This document shows, piece by piece, positions 1-8,559 of a stretch of 64,000 nucleotides of DNA. This DNA comes from an uncultured Psychrobacter sp. (lineage in GTDB: Bacteria; Pseudomonadota; Gammaproteobacteria; Pseudomonadales; Moraxellaceae). A program made the position numbers and the translations under genes. Every line of letters starts with the position of its first letter. Within the stretch, counting starts at the first letter, position 1. The notes under the pieces were generated by a model. That model saw only the letters and a list, made by a program, of their open reading frames with translations. It made no database searches and was not told where the DNA came from. Location: positions 124,001 through 188,000 of the forward strand of contig NZ_CANMRN010000003.1 in the NCBI RefSeq assembly GCF_947500265.1, read 5' to 3'.

Positions 1-50
1 ACACCAGCTGCAATGGCGTTCGCTAATGACTCGTGTGGCGATTGGCTCAT
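1..50 (-). CDS. Partial unidentified CDS (N-terminus only)
   Basis: An ATG at 50-48 is preceded on the minus strand by an AGGGAGAG ribosome-binding site about 5 bases upstream. The 16 complete codons read MSQSPHESLANAIAAG and the frame then runs off the left edge. It lies 94 bases downstream of the last permease gene of the ABC transporter cluster and has the same orientation, so it may be the next gene of that operon. Too little is present to name it. Confidence 0.45.
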   Translation of the reverse strand, partial: MSQSPHESLANAIAAG

Positions 51-144
51 ACTAAACTCTCCCTGTAAATGATGGCTATTCTATCAGCAGTTCATACTCT
101 ATTGTCTACAGTGACTTTGACGATTTTTAGTTGCTAACTGCTAA

Positions 145-870
145 CTATGGAATCGTATTGGTCACCACATCTGGTGGTACATAACTGGCGTGGCGGTTCA
201 TACGTTTTTCAAACATTCTAAAGCTAAACAAGATAACCCATGACAGCAATAAATAGACGATACCAGCGGCAAAGAATAGCTCCATCAAGGTATAGGTACG
301 CGCACTAATCGTACGAGCAACACCTGTGATATCCATCAATGCAATAGTTGAAGCGAGCGCACTGCCCTTTAGCATAAAGATAACTTCGTTACTGTACGCT
401 GGAATCACAATACCAAATGCGCGCGGTAGCGTAACCCGTGTTAGCTTTTGCCATTTTGACATGCCAAGCGCATCAGCAGCTTCAAGCTCTCCAATCGGAA
501 TCGTCTGAATCGCACCGCGTATAATCTCTGCCAGATAGGCACTGGTATTCAGGGTAAAGGCAATAATGGCACACCAATATGCTTGGCTAAGTACCGGCTC
601 CCATAAGAACGACTCGCGCACGGCCTCGAACTGACCCAAACCGTAATAAATTAGGAATATCTGTACCAGCAGCGGCGTACCACGGAAAAAGAAGATATAC
701 AGAAACGGTAGTATCTGTACCACCCAATTCTTAGACAGTCGCAATAACGCCAAAACCAAACCAAACAGCAATCCAATCACACCTGAAAACAAGACCAGCT
801 GTACGGTCAATACCGCGCCGCCTAGTAAATCAGGGATATGGTCAAAAATGACCTGCCAATTCCAATCCAT
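145..870 (-). CDS. Polar amino-acid ABC transporter permease (HisM/ArtM-like)
   Basis: A 241-residue inner-membrane subunit of an amino-acid ABC importer. It has about five hydrophobic helices and the cytoplasmic EAA loop beginning near residue 130 (EAADALGMSKWQK), which docks on the ATPase. The length is normal for HisM/ArtM/GlnP permeases. It follows the other permease gene after only 12 bases, so the two are almost certainly co-transcribed and form a heterodimer. The ATPase gene of the cluster is about 4.4 kb upstream on the same strand. Basic amino acids (Arg/Lys/Orn/His) are inferred as substrates from the neighbouring binding proteins, not from the permease itself. Confidence 0.9.
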   Translation of the reverse strand: MDWNWQVIFDHIPDLLGGAVLTVQLVLFSGVIGLLFGLVLALLRLSKNWVVQILPFLYIFFFRGTPLLVQIFLIYYGLGQFEAVRESFLWEPVLSQAYWCAIIAFTLNTSAYLAEIIRGAIQTIPIGELEAADALGMSKWQKLTRVTLPRAFGIVIPAYSNEVIFMLKGSALASTIALMDITGVARTISARTYTLMELFFAAGIVYLLLSWVILFSFRMFEKRMNRHASYVPPDVVTNTIP

Positions 871-882
871 AGTATCTCTCCT

Positions 883-1617
883 CTACCCTATGGTCGATTG
901 ACTGTGAGTGGATTGACGGCTTATCTTTTTGGCATAGCGTGCCGCAGGATTAGCGCGCCACTCAAGCCACATCATAAAGCCCGTAATCAACATGGTCAGA
1001 CCCAAATAAATAATCGCTGCTGCCATATAAAAGGTAAACGGCTGCTGTGTAGACTGTGCCGCACGCGATGACTGATACATGATGTCCTTGAGACCCACGA
1101 CCGATACCAATGCGGTATCTTTGAGCAGTACCAGAAACAAATTTCCCAAACCTGGTAAAGCAATCTGCCACACTTGCGGCAAGGTGATGCGATAAAAAGT
1201 CTGAAAAGGACGCATACCAATTGCTTGCGCAGCCTCTCGCTGCCCTACTGGAATCTCTTGAATGGACATGCGAAAAATCTCAGTCGCATACGCACCAAAG
1301 GCAATAGACAGTGCCATGACACCACCCCAAAAAGCGCTAATCTCGACATAGTCGTTATAGCCAAACTTTTTGAGGATGCTCATCAATAAGATAGAGCCGC
1401 CATAGTAAATAAAGAGCACCAATAGCAGCTCAGGAATACCGCGCATCGTCGCAGTATAAACAGTCGCAAGTTTACGCAGCAACCAGATATTGGACATCTT
1501 TGCGGTTGCGCCGAGCAAGCCTAGAGCCAGACCAATGATCAAACTGGTCACAGCTAGCTGTATGGTGACGGTAGCGCCGCTCAATAAAAGCGCGCCAAAT
1601 CCTTGTAAGTCAAACAC
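883..1617 (-). CDS. Polar amino-acid ABC transporter permease (HisQ/ArtQ-like)
   Basis: A 244-residue multi-helix permease with the EAA loop near residues 128-140 (REAAQAIGMRPFQT). It partners the permease gene that starts 12 bases further on. The start codon is GTG (1617-1615), reached through a weak GAGTGG-like ribosome-binding site. A strong terminator lies about 350 bases upstream, after the last binding-protein gene, so the two permeases probably have their own promoter in 1618-1960 or depend on read-through. Like its partner it belongs to the His/Glu/Gln/Arg/opine permease family; the exact substrate is inferred from context. Confidence 0.88.
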   Translation of the reverse strand: MFDLQGFGALLLSGATVTIQLAVTSLIIGLALGLLGATAKMSNIWLLRKLATVYTATMRGIPELLLVLFIYYGGSILLMSILKKFGYNDYVEISAFWGGVMALSIAFGAYATEIFRMSIQEIPVGQREAAQAIGMRPFQTFYRITLPQVWQIALPGLGNLFLVLLKDTALVSVVGLKDIMYQSSRAAQSTQQPFTFYMAAAIIYLGLTMLITGFMMWLEWRANPAARYAKKISRQSTHSQSTIG

Positions 1618-2077
1618 GATTATCCACTCAGTCTCTTTATATTAGCAATTTGCAAAATATGAGTTAAAAGAATCAGCATCAATAGCTGAACGCGGCGAAA
1701 CACCGTATTTTATACCAAATCAATAGGGATGGTCGGCATCAAAAAATGACGTCAGAAGAATACGATTAACGCTGCGATAATTGACACAGTAGAAATGAGC
1801 GCTGATTTTATCATATTCACTCGCCGTGATGTTAATACTGACGCGTAAAAGCTGCGCCTAAACCGTACTTAAACAGACACTTGCCTCTATAAATATACAA
1901 TCAGCCGACTAAATTTGAGAAAAATTGGTAGGCGGCTATTATGTATATTTGTTGATATAACGACGAATAAAAAAGGACATCACCATGATGGCGATATCCT
2001 TTTATTGATTAAAACAATATTTTTTGACTGCTATCTTTGACTACTGTTAGCTATTAACTAGCGTTTTCTGTCGCTGG
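1618..2077. other. Intergenic region before the permease genes
   Basis: 460 bases between the last binding-protein gene and the permease pair. It holds one clear terminator (1967-2004, listed separately). The remaining AT-rich part must contain a promoter if the permeases are transcribed independently, but I see no convincing -35/-10 pair and no coding potential. Confidence 0.5.
1967..2004 (-). terminator. Rho-independent terminator after the first-listed binding-protein gene
   Basis: The arms 1971-1986 and 1988-2003 pair over about 16 bases with two wobble positions. On the minus strand the hairpin is followed by a run of six T. It ends the transcript of the three binding-protein genes before the permeases. 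Confidence 0.85.
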
Positions 2078-3007
2078 TTAATAGCTAATGTTTGTATCCG
2101 CATCTGTACCCGTATCTGCGTCTTCATCAACTTTGCTCGTTGCAGACGCTGGCACCGCAAAGTACTTTTGATTGATTTTATCGTAAGTACCGTTTGCTTT
2201 TATATTAGCAAGAGACTGATTGATCTTTGCTTGTAGCGGATCATCTGGGCGTACTGCTATCGCAAAGTTATCATTGATATCAATTTCATCACCTTTTAGC
2301 GCATATTTGCTACCAGCATTTGAGCTTAACCATTCTATGGCAGGCAGCTTATCAGAAATCATCGCATCGACACGGTTTGAACCGAGATCCAAAAACGCAT
2401 TGCTCAACGTATCATAAAGCTTCATATCGGCTTTTGGATACGTGTCTTCTAGCCACTGCGATGAAATGGTTGAACGCTGTGCAGCAATAGAATGCGAGTC
2501 GATATCACTGTTGTTACTAGGGTCAAAGCTGCTGTCTTTTTTGGCCAAAAAAACCAAGGCATTGCTAAAGTACGGATCGGTAAAGCTCACCTGCTGCGAA
2601 CGCTCTGGAGTAACGGACATCGCGGCCACGATTGCATCGTATTTACCTGCTTTTAGACCAGGGATAATACCGTCCCAGTCCTGCGCCACAATCTCACAAG
2701 TAACCTGCATATCCACACAGAGTGCATTTGCTATCTCAACATCAAAACCACCCAGTGTCCCATCGGCATTGGTATAGTTAAAAGGTGCATAGGCCCCTTC
2801 TGTACCGATGCGTAATACATCACCTGTAGAGGCTGCCGTTGCTTCGGTAGCCTCTGGATTGGTATCAGCTGTACTCTCCTGGCTATTGCTACAGCCAGCA
2901 ACAGTAAAGGCCGTCGCTAGTGCAAACAATGACATAGACAGACGACTGGCTACAGTAATGTTAAATTTGCCAGTCGTGGCACAGATTGGGGCACAATGGT
3001 TGCTCAT
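2078..3007 (-). CDS. Amino-acid-binding lipoprotein of ABC importer, paralogue 1
   Basis: Periplasmic solute-binding protein of the HisJ/ArtJ family, 309 residues. I chose the ATG at 3007 because AAGGA lies 5 bases upstream; the frame is open further upstream but only from a TTG without a ribosome-binding site. After a hydrophobic stretch the lipobox VAGC supplies an acylated Cys. Ligand residues of the family are present: the SVTPER Arg (Arg77 of HisJ), QRST Thr (Thr121) and the Asp of MISDK (Asp161). The Asp11 position is Glu (TEGAYAPF), as in both paralogues. The C-terminus carries an Asp/Thr-rich tail of about 25 residues. It is third and last in a tandem array of three binding proteins. 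Confidence 0.9.
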   Translation of the reverse strand: MSNHCAPICATTGKFNITVASRLSMSLFALATAFTVAGCSNSQESTADTNPEATEATAASTGDVLRIGTEGAYAPFNYTNADGTLGGFDVEIANALCVDMQVTCEIVAQDWDGIIPGLKAGKYDAIVAAMSVTPERSQQVSFTDPYFSNALVFLAKKDSSFDPSNNSDIDSHSIAAQRSTISSQWLEDTYPKADMKLYDTLSNAFLDLGSNRVDAMISDKLPAIEWLSSNAGSKYALKGDEIDINDNFAIAVRPDDPLQAKINQSLANIKANGTYDKINQKYFAVPASATSKVDEDADTGTDADTNISY

Positions 3008-3079
3008 GATCATCCTTGGTTTTTTCTTGAGTAAACAACACGTCTTCAAACAACAGCAGTCAAACTGCTAGATATCATA

Positions 3080-3976
3080 TTAGTTAGCTGGTGCTTCTTC
3101 TTCAGCGACCACTACTTCTTCGACACTATCAGTTGTTGCCACCGCTTTTTGAGCTGCAGCCGTTGAGCTAGTACCAAAATAGCTACCCGTGATTTGATCA
3201 TAGGTGCCGTTGTCTTTTAGCTCAGCCAATGCTGCATTGAACTTAGCAACTAACGGATCGCCTTTACGGAAGGCAATACCCATTGCATCATCATTGGTGC
3301 TGATTTCTTCACCTTTAACTTCGTAGCCTTTGCCTGCGTCTGTTTTTAACCAGTCGATACCCGTTACTTTGTCAGACATCATACCGCGCACGCGACCTGA
3401 GGTTAGATCTAGATAAGCATTGTCCTGCGTATCATATAATTTGATATCAGCATCTGCATGCTCGTCTTGTAGGTATTGCGAGGCAACAGTTGAGCGCTGT
3501 GACGCAATTGGCAGACCTGTTAGCGACTCAACGCTTAAGTCATCACCTTTTTTACCGATCAAGATGATACCGCTATGGAAGTAAGGGTCACTGAAATCAA
3601 CCACTTCTTTACGCTCAGGCGTGATAGACATACCTGCGATAGCTGCATCAAATTTCTGTGCGTTAAGCCCTGGAATCAAACCATCCCAATCTTGAGAGAT
3701 GACTTCACACTCAGCTTTCATTTGTGCACATAATGCGTCAACCAGCTCAATCTCATAACCAATTAGTTTGCCATCTGCATCGGTATAACTGAAAGGCTTA
3801 TAGCTTGATTCTGTCGCAATTTTGATATTTAAAGGCGCTTCAGTAGCGGTATCAGCTTCAGCATTTTCTGCTGGTGCTGAGCTATTGTTACAACCTGCCA
3901 ACATTAGCATTGCTGCGCTAAGCGGTGCTAGCCACAATGCTTTTTTGCTCATTGATGATGTCATTGAAATTGTCAT
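3080..3976 (-). CDS. Amino-acid-binding lipoprotein of ABC importer, paralogue 2
   Basis: HisJ/ArtJ-family solute-binding lipoprotein of 298 residues. The signal sequence ends at the lipobox LAGC. The start ATG (3976) has AAGGA about 10 bases upstream. It keeps the ligand Arg (SITPERKE), the Thr of QRST and the Asp of MMSDK. The usually conserved Asp four residues before it (GRxDA in HisJ) is Arg here (GRVRG), a difference from both neighbours. It ends in an Ala/Glu/Val-rich acidic tail of about 30 residues. It sits 72 bases upstream of paralogue 1 and 152 bases downstream of paralogue 3. Confidence 0.9.
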   Translation of the reverse strand: MTISMTSSMSKKALWLAPLSAAMLMLAGCNNSSAPAENAEADTATEAPLNIKIATESSYKPFSYTDADGKLIGYEIELVDALCAQMKAECEVISQDWDGLIPGLNAQKFDAAIAGMSITPERKEVVDFSDPYFHSGIILIGKKGDDLSVESLTGLPIASQRSTVASQYLQDEHADADIKLYDTQDNAYLDLTSGRVRGMMSDKVTGIDWLKTDAGKGYEVKGEEISTNDDAMGIAFRKGDPLVAKFNAALAELKDNGTYDQITGSYFGTSSTAAAQKAVATTDSVEEVVVAEEEAPAN

Positions 3977-4128
3977 AAGTTTTATTCCTTAATATATTTA
4001 CCAGCTGTATCGTCCATCACTGCTTGCTGATTTATGCTTATAAACACCGTTTATTTGAAACATGCCCAGTTTTAAACATTACTTGCATAAAACGTTACTT
4101 GTTCTAAGCACAAATCTTCAGTGAGTCA

Positions 4129-4929
4129 TTATTGACCAAAGTTCATCTGCTCAAGACGTGCAAGCTCACCGTTACCACGGATTTCGCTCAATGCTTTGTC
4201 AAAGTCAGCTTTGAGTGAGTCACCTTTACGTACAGCAATGGCAATATTGTCATCGTTATCAATTTCATCACCAACGATACCGAAGCCCGCTGCGTTTTCT
4301 GCTAACCATGATTTGGCAGAAACTTTTTCAGCCAAGACCGCATCGCTACGACCAGATTTTAGATCTAGATAGGCATTGTCATAGTTGTCATACAACTGAA
4401 CTGTGTTGCCTTCTTTGCCTTCGTAATTATCCTGTAGATAAGCACCTGGCGTAGTAGAACGTTGACCACCAAGCGTTGCGTCTTTAATCGCCATAGGATC
4501 AAAACCACCATCCGTATTGGTTAGCCATACCATTGTATTGGCAAAGTACGGCTCGCTGAAATCAACTTTTTCTTGACGCTCAGCGGTGATAGACATACCT
4601 GCGATCACAGCATCATATTTCTGTGCCAATAGACCTGGGATAATACCGTCCCAATCTTGTGCAACGATTTCACACTTGGCTTGCATTTGATCACACAAAG
4701 CGTTGGCAACATCGATATCAAAACCTGCCAAGCTGCCATCAGCGTTGGTGTAGTTGAATGGAGGGTAAGCACCTTCGGTGGCGATACGAATGGTTTTACC
4801 AGTGGTTTCTGCTGCAGGGGCGTCAGCGTTGGTATCGGTAGTTTCATCGGCAGGTTGGCTACAAGCGCTCAACATCAATGCAGCAGTAACGGTCATTGAT
4901 GACCACAATAGGCGAGAATTCGACATCAT
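4129..4929 (-). CDS. Amino-acid-binding lipoprotein of ABC importer, paralogue 3
   Basis: HisJ/ArtJ-family solute-binding lipoprotein of 266 residues, the shortest and most canonical in length of the three, with lipobox LSAC. Two adjacent ATGs (4929 and 4926) compete; AAGGA is 4 and 7 bases away, so 4926 may be used. The ligand Arg (SITAERQE) and QRST Thr are present. The position of HisJ Asp161 is Glu (VLAEK), which in this fold contacts the ligand alpha-amino group. That substitution suggests altered ligand choice or affinity relative to paralogues 1 and 2. It is the first binding-protein gene after the ATPase. Confidence 0.9.
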   Translation of the reverse strand: MMSNSRLLWSSMTVTAALMLSACSQPADETTDTNADAPAAETTGKTIRIATEGAYPPFNYTNADGSLAGFDIDVANALCDQMQAKCEIVAQDWDGIIPGLLAQKYDAVIAGMSITAERQEKVDFSEPYFANTMVWLTNTDGGFDPMAIKDATLGGQRSTTPGAYLQDNYEGKEGNTVQLYDNYDNAYLDLKSGRSDAVLAEKVSAKSWLAENAAGFGIVGDEIDNDDNIAIAVRKGDSLKADFDKALSEIRGNGELARLEQMNFGQ

Positions 4930-5259
4930 ACGTTCCTTAAATTCTGATGGGTTTTACATAAGTTTTTGACAGGATTTTCTGACTTAGGGTTCTGATATTT
5001 TGTTCTCTGACGTCCCTGCCAGACAAGCAATATAGATAGCAGAATAACAGACAGCCACGAGACGTGACGGCCTATAAACCTTTTGATAATACCTGAGTAA
5101 AATATCAAAAACAAACGTTTTGCATACTCATAGTTATCATTGGGCAATAAACAGTCAACAATGGTTACGTTACAGTGATTTTACATTTGGTAGGGTAAAT
5201 GGTGGCAAGCGTGTTGCCACCATTTGTATTGGACATGATACTAGGCAAAAAACTAATAA
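4930..5259. other. Intergenic region between ATPase and binding-protein genes
   Basis: 330 bases, AT-rich, without coding signal. It contains a perfect 12-base inverted repeat (5197-5208 and 5214-5225, loop of 5) just past the ATPase stop codon. The rest probably holds the promoter of the binding-protein array. Confidence 0.5.
5197..5225 (-). terminator. Strong hairpin downstream of the ATPase gene
   Basis: The arms AAATGGTGGCAA (5197-5208) and its exact complement (5214-5225) enclose a 5-base loop, 34 bases after the ATPase stop. There is no T-run beyond the stem on the minus strand, so it may be an mRNA-stabilising or attenuating hairpin that lowers read-through rather than a full terminator. 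Confidence 0.5.
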
Positions 5260-6057
5260 CTAAGTAGGACGGTGCGATGCCATAAAGTCTTTGACACGCT
5301 CAGAGGTAGGGTTATCAAAGACTTGCTCAGGTGTGCCAATTTCTTCAACCACACCTTGATGCAAAAAGACGACTTTGCTTGATACTTCACGGGCAAAGCG
5401 CATTTCGTGAGTAACGATAAGCATCGTACGTCCTTCTTCTGCTAGCTCGCGCATTACCGCAAGCACTTCGTTGACCAGTTCAGGATCTAGCGCAGAGGTT
5501 GGTTCGTCAAATAATAGAACTTGTGGCTGCATAGCAAGCGCACGAGCAATAGCGACACGCTGACGCTGACCACCAGATAAGTTGGCAGGATAAGCGTCTT
5601 TTTTGTCGAGCAGGCCGACTTTATCGAGCAGCTTTTCCGCATCGCTAATCGCTTGGTCTTTTTTAATCTTTAAGACCTGTGTTGGCCCTTCGATGATATT
5701 TTGCAGAATTGTCTTGTGTGGCCACAGATTAAAGTTCTGAAAGACAAACCCCACGCGAGCACGCAAGCTTTCTAGCTGCTTCACGTCTGCTGCTTGTAGC
5801 TCACCTGATTTGGCAGGTTTTAGCATCAGCTCTTCATTACCGATCAAGATACGACCATGATTTGGGTTTTCTAGAAGATTAATACAACGCAGCAACGTCG
5901 ACTTACCTGAGCCAGATGAGCCCAAAATAGAGATAACATCGCCATCATAGGCAGTCAGGGATACCCCTTTTAATACCTCTAATGAGCCGTAGCTTTTATG
6001 GATGTCTTGTAAGTCTAGGGCGATAGGCCGAGTCGGGTTTTTTGCAGTATCAAGCAT
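5260..6057 (-). CDS. Polar amino-acid ABC transporter ATP-binding protein (HisP/ArtP/GlnQ-like)
   Basis: 265-residue cytoplasmic ATPase that powers the importer. It shows Walker A GSSGSGKS (46-53), Q-loop Gln107, signature LSGGQRQR (160-167), Walker B LLFDEP (181-186) and H-loop His217. The length and the extended loop at residues 75-95 match the HisP/OccP/ArtP group of basic amino-acid transporters. It is the most upstream gene of the cluster on the minus strand, 330 bases before the first binding-protein gene. Confidence 0.93.
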   Translation of the reverse strand: MLDTAKNPTRPIALDLQDIHKSYGSLEVLKGVSLTAYDGDVISILGSSGSGKSTLLRCINLLENPNHGRILIGNEELMLKPAKSGELQAADVKQLESLRARVGFVFQNFNLWPHKTILQNIIEGPTQVLKIKKDQAISDAEKLLDKVGLLDKKDAYPANLSGGQRQRVAIARALAMQPQVLLFDEPTSALDPELVNEVLAVMRELAEEGRTMLIVTHEMRFAREVSSKVVFLHQGVVEEIGTPEQVFDNPTSERVKDFMASHRPT

Positions 6058-6399
6058 GGTTCAGCAGACTTCCAATAAATATGAGTGAAAACACGAATAA
6101 AATAAGAGCTATATATAGTACAAGCATCTAGATGCATTATCGTAATATGCCTGATGAGGCAAAGAGAAAAATGCCATATTGTCTCTTATTACGCAGTAAA
6201 AAGGCAAATATTGTATTTAACCAACGGGTTAATCAGCTTCTAACAAACCGCGAATACAAAAAAGCCCAGACTGCATTTATCGCTCTGGGCTTTATTTTAT
6301 CACTTTAGAATACGAGACGTTGTGTTATCTGATAACTGCCTATTTATAGTATGTGCTTAGTACATCTAATATGTAGCTAGTGCATTCTATAATATGCGA
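6058..6399. other. Intergenic region before the ABC cluster
   Basis: 342 bases holding the terminator of the small lipoprotein gene (6261-6299) and three degenerate 21-23-base repeats (6345-6410). The stretch 6058-6240 is presumably the promoter region of the ABC cluster; I do not see a clear sigma-70 pair. Confidence 0.5.
6256..6293 (-). terminator. Rho-independent terminator of the small lipoprotein gene
   Basis: A perfect 10-base stem, AAAGCCCAGA (6261-6270) with TCTGGGCTTT (6284-6293), closes a 13-base loop. On the minus strand it is followed by six T. It lies 107 bases after the lipoprotein stop codon. Confidence 0.85.
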
Positions 6400-6410
6400 T
6401 TAGTACGTCG
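6345..6410. repeat. Three degenerate tandem repeats of about 22 bases
   Basis: Successive units 6345-6366, 6367-6387 and 6388-6410 share a TATGnnnnTAGTnCnTC pattern. The last unit covers the final codons and stop of the small lipoprotein gene. They may reflect local duplication of the 3' end of the gene. Confidence 0.4.
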
Positions 6411-6705
6411 ATACATGCTCTGAGTCTTCAGTCCCGTCCATCATATCTGCATCTTCTGCTGTTGCTACTGCCACATCATCGTTATTGGTAACGTCCATAC
6501 CTTCATCATCAGCACTAGCAACGGCCACATCATCATTGTCGCTCGCTGTTGCACTTTCTTCTACAGAGGTTTGAGCGTCTACGGTAGTATCAGCTTCAGT
6601 TTCCATCGGTGTGTCGTCTTTTTTGCTACAAGCGCCTAATGCCAAAGCACTTGCTACCAAACCAACCGTTAACCAATTTTTATAAGTCGTATTTTTCGTA
6701 GCCAT
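6400..6705 (-). CDS. Small acidic lipoprotein with internal repeats
   Basis: 101 residues, function unknown. The signal sequence (MATKNTTYKNWLTVGLVASALALGAC) ends in the lipobox LGAC, so the mature part is a lipid-anchored, very acidic and Thr/Ala/Val-rich chain of about 75 residues. A 12-residue unit occurs twice (DNDDVAVASADD and NNDDVAVATAED). GGAG about 7 bases before the ATG supports the start. It has its own downstream terminator and no operon partner. Such short acidic lipoproteins are common in Moraxellaceae, but I do not recognise a characterised family. Confidence 0.75.
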   Translation of the reverse strand: MATKNTTYKNWLTVGLVASALALGACSKKDDTPMETEADTTVDAQTSVEESATASDNDDVAVASADDEGMDVTNNDDVAVATAEDADMMDGTEDSEHVSTY

Positions 6706-7136
6706 GTTCGTTCTCCATCACTCATCATAATAAGATTAAGTACTATCTACTGATAGCCTTGCTGTTTTAATGCTTACTATACTGAGGATATCTCGCGGCT
6801 ACCTTAGTATTTACAGCGCAATTCTGTTAAAAACACGTAAAGATATAGTGTAGTACTGATAACGCGATTATCTTAAATAAATACCGCTTAGCATGAACAA
6901 CATTACTTTGAACAAGCCCTTACAAGAGCGTTGCAAAGCGGATTCTGTTCACAAAATCATCTTTACTATCGTTCCAATCTGCTCTATGTTAAATAGCATA
7001 ATGACCTATCGCTATCTAAGTAGGCATTCAAAACTTCTTTTTTTGCGACATTTTTCGCCTTTTTAGGTATTTTTACCTATATAAAATTGGGCGCTTTTAG
7101 TTATAAAAAACCTGTATCACATAAGGAAAATAATTT
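6706..7136. other. Divergent promoter region, small lipoprotein and proA
   Basis: 431 bases between divergent genes. Near the proA side a small perfect inverted repeat, TAGGTA (6-base arms 7064-7069 and 7074-7079, TTTT loop), lies about 60 bases before the start codon and could be an operator or part of the leader. Nothing coding is seen. Confidence 0.4.
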
Positions 7137-8438
7137 ATGAGTCAATCGAATACTACGGATATTACGACCTATATGCAGTCTGTCGGTAAGCAAGCACGAG
7201 CCGCTTCTCGCGCGCTGGCTGCTGCCAACACTGGCGATAAAAACTCAGCACTCTTGGCCATTCATGATGAGCTGGTCAATGCCAAACAAGACATCTTGGC
7301 AGCCAATAAAATCGATATGGACAACGGTCAAAAAAACAATCTTGATAGTGCCCTCCTCGATCGCTTGGAATTAAACGAAGCACGATTTAACGGTATGCTA
7401 CAAGGTCTTAAAGACGTCGCTGGCCTTCCTGACCCAATTGGTGAAGTCACTGACATGACTTATCAGCCATCGGGTATTCATTTGGGCAAAATGCGGGTGC
7501 CACTTGGTGTAGTCGGTATGATTTATGAGTCGCGTCCTAACGTAACATTGGAGGCTGCCTCACTAGCACTCAAGTCAGGCAACGCCATTATTTTGCGCGG
7601 TGGTTCTGAAGCCTTTGAGTCTAACCAAGCCATTGCCAAATGTATCATTAAAGGTCTTAGCCATACTGATCTATCAGAACATAGCGTGCAAGTGCTACAG
7701 ACGACCGATCGTGCAGCCGTTGGTGAGCTGATTACCATGACTGAATATGTCGATGTCATCGTGCCACGTGGTGGTAAAGGTCTGATTGCGCGTATCAGCA
7801 ACGATGCAAAAGTACCTGTAATTAAGCATTTAGACGGTAACTGCCATACCTTTATCGATAGTGATGCGGACGCTGAGATTGCGATTAAAGTCAGCGTTAA
7901 TGCCAAAACACATCGCTACGGCACTTGTAATACGATGGAAACGCTACTGGTCGATGAAACAGTCGCAGATGAGCTATTGCCTAAAATAGCAGAGGCCATC
8001 GTCGCTGCTGATGACGCAATGCAACTACGCCTTGATGACAAATCACAAGCTATCCTAAATGACAATGCTAAACTTCAAGGTCATCTATCAGCTGCCACTT
8101 CCGAGGATTGGGATACTGAATATTTAGCTCCTATCCTAGCGGTAAAAGTGGTGTCAGGTATTGATGAGGCAATTGAGCATATCAATACGCACGGCAGTCA
8201 TCATACTGATGTCATCATCACTGACAACTACACCAAATCGCAACGCTTCATCCGTGAAGTGGACTCGGCCAGCGTAATGATTAATGCTTCTAGCCGTTTT
8301 GCTGATGGTTTTGAATACGGTCTCGGTGCTGAGATTGGTATCTCAACGGACAAAATCCATGCACGTGGCCCTGTCGGTCTCGAAGGTCTGACTTCACAGA
8401 AATGGATCGTCTATGGTCATGGCGAAACCCGTGCTTAA
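7137..8438 (+). CDS. proA: Gamma-glutamyl phosphate reductase
   Basis: 433-residue cytosolic enzyme of proline synthesis that reduces gamma-glutamyl phosphate to glutamate semialdehyde with NADPH. It belongs to the aldehyde dehydrogenase superfamily. The catalytic Cys is Cys264 in the motif [15 protein letters not shown], and the family motifs YESRPNVT (130-137) and LRGGSEA (153-159) are present. Length is normal (E. coli 417). AAGGAAAA is 9 bases before the ATG. The partner gene proB is not in the window. A terminator follows the stop. Confidence 0.96.
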   Translation: MSQSNTTDITTYMQSVGKQARAASRALAAANTGDKNSALLAIHDELVNAKQDILAANKIDMDNGQKNNLDSALLDRLELNEARFNGMLQGLKDVAGLPDPIGEVTDMTYQPSGIHLGKMRVPLGVVGMIYESRPNVTLEAASLALKSGNAIILRGGSEAFESNQAIAKCIIKGLSHTDLSEHSVQVLQTTDRAAVGELITMTEYVDVIVPRGGKGLIARISNDAKVPVIKHLDGNCHTFIDSDADAEIAIKVSVNAKTHRYGTCNTMETLLVDETVADELLPKIAEAIVAADDAMQLRLDDKSQAILNDNAKLQGHLSAATSEDWDTEYLAPILAVKVVSGIDEAIEHINTHGSHHTDVIITDNYTKSQRFIREVDSASVMINASSRFADGFEYGLGAEIGISTDKIHARGPVGLEGLTSQKWIVYGHGETRA

Positions 8439-8472
8439 TCATACCAGTATCGACTATCAAAACGAATAATCA

Positions 8473-8507
8473 GAAACGTCAGCAATTATGCTGGCGTTTC
8501 TTCGTTT
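8473..8507 (+). terminator. Rho-independent terminator of proA
   Basis: The 12-base arms 8473-8484 and 8489-8500 (one wobble pair, ATTA loop) are followed by TTCGTTT. It begins 35 bases after the proA stop and separates proA from the RNase gene. Confidence 0.8.
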
Positions 8508-8559
8508 AAATCATAAGTATTTTAGTTAAGGCATTTAAATTATAGGGAGCGGTACGACT

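Noticed and set aside
7064-7079. TAGGTA-TTTT-TACCTA inverted repeat before proA as an operator
   Set aside because: The arms are only six bases in AT-rich DNA and no known proA regulator matches, so it is mentioned in the region entry but not called as a site.
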